Shown here one piece after another: positions 59,401 to 64,000 of a stretch of DNA of 64,000 nucleotides. Both the position numbers and the translations under genes were made by a program. Each line of letters starts with the position of its first letter. Position 1 is the stretch's first letter. The notes under the pieces were generated by a model, which was given only the letters and a program-made list of their open reading frames with translations, did not search any database and was not told the DNA's origin. Source of the stretch: Dasypus novemcinctus (Eukaryota > Chordata > Mammalia > Cingulata > Dasypodidae); assembly GCF_030445035.2 (NCBI RefSeq), contig NC_080677.1, positions 113,205,263 through 113,269,262 on the forward strand, given 5' to 3'.

Positions 59401-59860
59401 TGACATTGTTGGGTAAAACCAGAGGTAGGGAAAAAAGAGCAAAATAAGAAAATTTCTGTTTCCCAAACATAGAAGGGAATGGTAGTGAAGATTCCCACCC
59501 CAAACTCTGAATCATAACAATATACAAACATTTCTACATTAACCTTTCATGTTCATTCCTAGCTACACATACATTCATATGCTCTGCCATACACCCTCAC
59601 CCATATAGAAAGGCACACCACTGATATCACTGGTTATGAGAATGTAAAACTAAATACATGCTACACACAGATGTAAATACCCTGGCCAAACTCCACAGAA
59701 ACATTCAGAGCCCCCAAAGAATTGAGTCATAAACAGATGTGAGATTACATGTCTTGCTCAGTAGAAAACAACACAACTGAATGGAGGCTGCAGTGAAGAA
59801 ACTGGGAATGGAGGCAGGAAGTGAAATAAAACCAGGCAGAAGACAGCAAAGATGCTGAGG
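56411..59860. other. Intergenic, mostly single-copy
   Basis: No exon, RNA gene or young repeat. 58760-58880 ('gcattcatttattcccttaa', 'ggcaggggctggcaatagaa', 'tgaataaaacatgatcctgg') is an ancient repeat of L2/MIR age. T-run at 57977-57992. 57400-57660 has the look of constrained non-coding DNA, which needs alignment to judge. ORFs at 58092-58337 (plus) and 58130-58393 (minus) overlap each other and are not convincing. Confidence 0.45.
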
Positions 59861-62816
59861 AAATGACCGTAAGATATTTATTAGAATCCTCTAAAAAATA
59901 TCATGTCATCTTCCCAGAAGAACAGAGGAGGTTCACTGTGGATGGTACAGATCATTTCAGCTTTCATGGGTTTTCTTCACTTGTAGCACTGACCAAATTA
60001 AAGTACTGCTGCATTTGGATAACTGGGCAGGAAAAAGAAAAACAAAAAACAAACAAAGAAACCCCCAACTATTTGGACAGAGTCTAAATATTTTAGAACT
60101 TGATATAAACTTACCAAGTTCATATGTAAATAGTTGTTTTAGTTGGACACAAAAGAATAAAAAATAAATTACTAATAAAAATGAAAAAAAAATAGCATTT
60201 AAGATGTGACAAAAATTTTGGTCAAGGATAGGTAGATACAAATTAAAATAACTCAAACATCCACTGATTTCTCCTTTACCTTATGTAACAAGTCAAGCTG
60301 TTACATTTCCTGGTTGGTGTCATTTGCTATTTGATCTTTGTTCTAGAGGAAAGGCTTAGAAACACCAAATCCTTTTGTAAACAAACTATATTGTCTATCT
60401 CTGAAGCACAGAATTATACAGTTTGATCCAGAGAAAGAGGAGAGCCATTTAAGAGCCATTTCTCATTCAGTTAGATGTAAGTGTGGTCCTCTATAAAACA
60501 AGTTGCCATTCTAACAAAAGTTGGAAAGAATTTCAACCTGGATTGAAAAAACCAGTTAACCAAGGTGAGTATGTGGTTTAAAAAAAAAAAAAAATGAACA
60601 ATTGCAAAAGAGAAAAATAAATCCATAGGGCATCTCTGGCATTCTGTCTTCCATATGCTTGTTGTAAGTGCTGTAATCTATGACATTTCCAACACGAGTC
60701 CTTCTAATAATAGGATCAGCAGAGGTATTCAGACTGAGGAATAGATAGGCTCTGGAAGCAGGTCTAAAATCTAAGGTACCCAGTAAAATGATGACTGGGT
60801 ACTTAAGTCCAAGTTTCAGTGACTAAAAAATTATAATATTTACATCCACAAAAAAAGTGTGATGGGATTTTATGTAGGCTATATTCTATTAAGAGTTACC
60901 CAGAGACTCCATATATGTAGTAATTAAATAGCCCCTAGGGTCAAATTCTTCTAATAAGTGAAAAAGAAAAGTAGCTTTCATTTTTAAGATAATATATATA
61001 GCACCGCCAGTCTGAGGAACTTTACATTTTTAAAAGAAAATAGCTTTTGATTCCATGAATGGGTTCATATCTAATTCAATATGCTTCAGAACAGGCCATT
61101 GACTCTGGAAAGTTGTCAATGTCCAGAAAAACCCTGTAACTTCGGTGGAAAAAAGAGTATCCTCATTTTATATAACAAAAAAACTGAGGCAACGTAAGTA
61201 ACTTGCCCAAAGTAACCAGTGGTTCTAGAACACATATGTGCACTGCTGCTGCTCAGACCCGTCAGAAAATCGCTACAGATAGTGGAATAAGCACACACAC
61301 CATGGAGGGACACCCAGGAGACCCACAGAGCCACACCTCAACTGGAGAACACCATTTACATCCAGCAGAAAATGAGAGGCCTTTTTCTGTAATGCAAAAA
61401 GAGAAGTGGGTAGTAAGTTGAACTGCCTACAGAAGAGTATTTGTGTGAGGTGAATGAAGGTCAGGGGCTACGTGAAGAGAGAGGAAACAGAATACTGACT
61501 CCCATGCTCTTCTTTCCCCCCAGATCATTATACAGAAATGACACAAGAACAAGCACAAACTATACATGCTAGACTAACAGTGTTCCTCTTTCTATACCAA
61601 ATGTATGGAATAAGTAAAAGGGAGGCACATTTCTCCTATAATAAAACACATACAACATAGAACCCCTCCCAAATACCCACCTAGAACACCAAGATACTAA
61701 AAAAAAAAAAAAGAACACCAAGATACTAAATTTACAGTATCTTACAGAGGAAAGGAAAAAAAATCAATTTTAATTGTGGTTTGACCTGATTTATACCTTG
61801 CACACATAACCACCCCTGCCCCACTGTGTTATATATATACATTAGCCTGACTGGTTGGGACTCTATGAGAGTTGCCAGGCAGTGCTGAATCTCCCTGGTT
61901 AAGGAGCCTTTCAAAGCCTTAACCAATTCACTCAGAAGGAGCCTTGTGAGTACCTGGCTATGCCTGGAGAGGGACCATGGTTCTCTGCTTTCCCTGGGCC
62001 TTCCTAGCTCTAGGCTAATGGTCTTCAAGTGAAAGGTTGGAGGGAAAAGCCTCCTTTTTCAAACTGATATCCAAACTTTCTTATAAACAATGTGCCATAG
62101 AGATGTGCTACAGGTTTGTTCTAAGTACAGAAAGCAATAGACATGAAATCATCTTACTTTTGCATAGAAAAAGGAAAAAGAAAAAACAAGAAAGAGCAAA
62201 ATGTGGGAAAAAGGGTTCCTACTCGTCCTGCTCCAGTGTCACCAGCGCTTGGCTCACAGGGACAAATACTTTCCCAACATGCTGGAGGAAGTCCAGCTCC
62301 AATGCTAACAGTCTATCGGTTCACTAGGCCATTCAGTTGTTCCCGATGATAATACCAGGACATCTGAGTGACTGAAAAGTACTGCTGAGGAATGGAAGGA
62401 TAGCATGAGAAAGAAGGGACGAGGCCACAGGATGATAGTGACTGTTTTAGCAGAGAATCATTAGAACGGCAACAAAAGGGATAATCTTAGTCCAAGAAGA
62501 CAGATATAAAACTCCTACCTCTGGGGACTGAGAATTCAACTACCTAGTACAGTACTGAACATTTTGGTAAACAAAAGGAAAATAACAACCAATGGACTGC
62601 TCAATAGTACAGAACCTTTTTTTTCTATTCAAGAGTCTACAAATATTAGTCTGTAGAACCATGGGAAGTCTGAGAAGTCTCCTCCTCCTGAGGACTCTCT
62701 GTCCCGTGTTGGTTCAATACTGAGGGGTAATTCAGCATTAACAAAAGGGAAATGGCAGCCAGACTTTCGCCAAGCCACTCCTTCACTATGACACTGGTCC
62801 ATCTTCCAGGCAGACC
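59861..62816 (-). other. SLC35B4: SLC35B4 3' UTR (length uncertain)
   Basis: Downstream of the stop on the minus strand the sequence is largely repeat-poor. Two poly(A) signals are candidates: ATTAAA (plus 61768-61773), giving about 1.05 kb, and AATAAA (plus 59877-59882) with a GT-rich stretch beyond it, giving about 2.95 kb. A MIR scrap lies at 61150-61230 and a poly(A)-only insertion at 61683-61730. I prefer the longer form because its signal is canonical. Confidence 0.45.
61683..61730 (+). repeat. Poly(A)-only insertion with 19-base direct repeats
   Basis: agaacaccaagatactaaa occurs at 61683-61701 and again at 61712-61730, separated only by A residues. This is what remains when an L1-type insertion copies nothing but the A tail. 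A slippage-type tandem duplication is the alternative. Confidence 0.75.
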
Positions 62817-63063
62817 TCAGTTCTTCTTGTCTTCCTTTGAAAGTTGGCTTTTTGAGGCCCCTAGGTTGTTCCACACCTCTGTATACATTAGGGTCCCAAT
62901 GAAAACAAACAAGGTGCCCAGCCAATGCCACAGAGTGAAAGGGTTCTGGAAGTACATGATGGAAAAGATGAGGCTCACAAACTTGCGTAGAGTCACAACA
63001 AGTGTGACTGTGAGGGAGGCACATTCTGTTGTGAGGATGAACACACCCCGGATGCATACATAC
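62817..63063 (-). CDS. SLC35B4: SLC35B4 last coding exon
   Basis: SLC35B4 is a multi-pass nucleotide-sugar transporter of the Golgi/ER that carries UDP-GlcNAc and UDP-xylose into the lumen for glycan synthesis. This exon gives the last 81 residues: after the split Gln codon it runs YVCIRGVFILTTECASLT, a hydrophobic helix, then 'FQNPFTLWHWLGTLFVFIGT' as part of the last helix, and a polar Lys-rich tail ending KKN and TGA (62817-62819). The acceptor on the minus strand is ttctccag/GTATG. No frameshift or stop. The match to the SLC35B4 C-terminus I know is strong. SLC35B1/B2/B3 differ in this part. Confidence 0.95.
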
Positions 63064-63941
63064 CTGGAGAAGTGGAGTTAAGGCAGTTTTATGTAGATCT
63101 TATTCAAGAGATCAATGGGGACAACTGTCTAGCACAGTTCTTGGCTTAAATTTTCATATTCTAAGAACCAGAAAACATGAGTTCTGCTAGGACTGCTCTG
63201 AAGCTCCTCCTTGGTCAAACATCCAGCAGAATTCCTGTTCTGCCATTCCATTTGTGAATTCTAATTGGAAACTGCCTAAAAAACACTCCTGTTATCCTTA
63301 TTCTGGATTCTCCCCATAGTTCACAAGGGAAGTTATCTCCAAAGTAATGACAGAGGAGTAAGACTCTCAGTAAGGATGGTCACACTCCACCTTTATTTGA
63401 TCTTGTCCCCAGCCCTTTATGTCTCCGCGAAAAAGGAACTCTGTATGATAAGGAGATGACTTATGGAGAAAGAGATTAATCTCAATCCATTTCATAATTT
63501 CAAAGATAATTTTTATTATAAACTTAAGGTAATAGGCATTAAAAATTAAGTTTTGATTAACTTGAATTTTTTCCCCAGAATTCTGTGGCAGTTTGTGATA
63601 ATCTGGAATATCCAAGGATACCAGAAAACTCCAGGTTGAAATTATAGTAGTATCATGTACTACTTCTTAACTCTTCAGGGGACTCCTAAATTTCCAGCCA
63701 GGGCACTTCCTTCACATTCCCTTGCGGTATACTGCCTTCACTGTGACATACTGTAACATTAATATCTCTTTTACATTCTACAGAGGAGCTTACTGAATGT
63801 GTCTCAGCCTTCTACTTACTGCTGAACAAATCAGGACAAAAATAAAACTCATGTCACTGCAATATTAGAAGAAAAGAAGAAACATTTTTTATGCCAAAAG
63901 AACATGGAAGAGATAATATGGTATAGAAGTGCAAAGGATAC
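63064..63941 (-). other. SLC35B4: SLC35B4 last intron
   Basis: 878 bp with donor gtatcc (63941 leftwards) and acceptor ...ttctccag. No repeat or hidden exon recognised; a minus-strand ORF at 63367-63615 is incidental. Confidence 0.9.
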
Positions 63942-64000
63942 TGAGTGATAACATTCATGAGGAGGTAGAACCACATGATGGGCATTGTCACACCAACAAC
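63942..64000 (-). CDS. SLC35B4: SLC35B4 penultimate coding exon (partial, cut by window)
   Basis: Nineteen codons plus two bases on the minus strand read VVGVTMPIMWFYLLMNVITQ when joined to the next exon through the split Gln codon (CA|G). The segment is hydrophobic, as expected for a transmembrane helix of the transporter. The exon continues beyond the window. Confidence 0.93.

Noticed and set aside
1..64000. CRISPR arrays, operons, ribosome binding sites, phage or bacterial mobile systems
   Set aside because: The window is vertebrate nuclear DNA; no spaced direct-repeat array or bacterial gene organisation is present.

Overview
This is a stretch of mammalian nuclear DNA, not bacterial. It is AT-rich, almost all ORFs are short and meaningless, exons are short with GT/AG borders, and much of the window is interspersed repeat. 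Many copies of a tRNA-derived SINE with internal promoter boxes (head near 'gggaagcggacttggccca', tail ending in AATAAATAAA) match the armadillo DAS-SINE family as I know it. The source is therefore a xenarthran, most probably an armadillo (Dasypus). Older L2, MIR, L1M, hAT and pogo-like pieces are shared mammalian fossils.

Two protein-coding genes face each other. On the left, plus strand, are the last two coding exons of LRGUK (4174-4325 and 6097-6227) with a 3' UTR whose AATAAA is at 6825. On the right, minus strand, are the last two coding exons of SLC35B4, a Golgi/ER nucleotide-sugar transporter (63942-64000, cut by the window end, and 62817-63063), with a 3' UTR running left. This tail-to-tail order is the one I recall for human 7q33. 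The genes are not functionally linked.

The roughly 53 kb between the two 3' ends is a repeat archive. 7-23 kb: old antisense L1, L2, a pogo-like element, a TATC microsatellite, SINEs, and several copies of a lineage-specific L1-type 3' region (called family B here), some with perfect target-site duplications (TSDs). 24-29 kb: mostly single-copy sequence with a block that looks like a conserved non-coding element. 29-34 kb: a nearly 5'-complete but internally deleted L1 on the minus strand, carrying a nested hAT element. 35-45 kb: more family B, then two decayed endogenous retroviruses on the plus strand, one gamma-like (env transmembrane part, polypurine tract, 3' LTR) and one ERVL-like (integrase zinc finger). 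46-56 kb: a third decayed retrovirus on the minus strand (related LTRs at both ends, a PBS-like site, gag with a zinc knuckle) heavily invaded by SINEs and family B. 56-60 kb: mostly single-copy sequence.

I found no novel gene system. The most informative oddities are retrotransposition by-products: a twin-primed L1, a SINE reduced to its ends, an insertion consisting only of poly(A), a paired C-run/G-run inside a hAT element, and an LTR whose middle has been replaced by a SINE. Family names come from pattern recognition without a database. Repeat boundaries are approximate unless a TSD is given.
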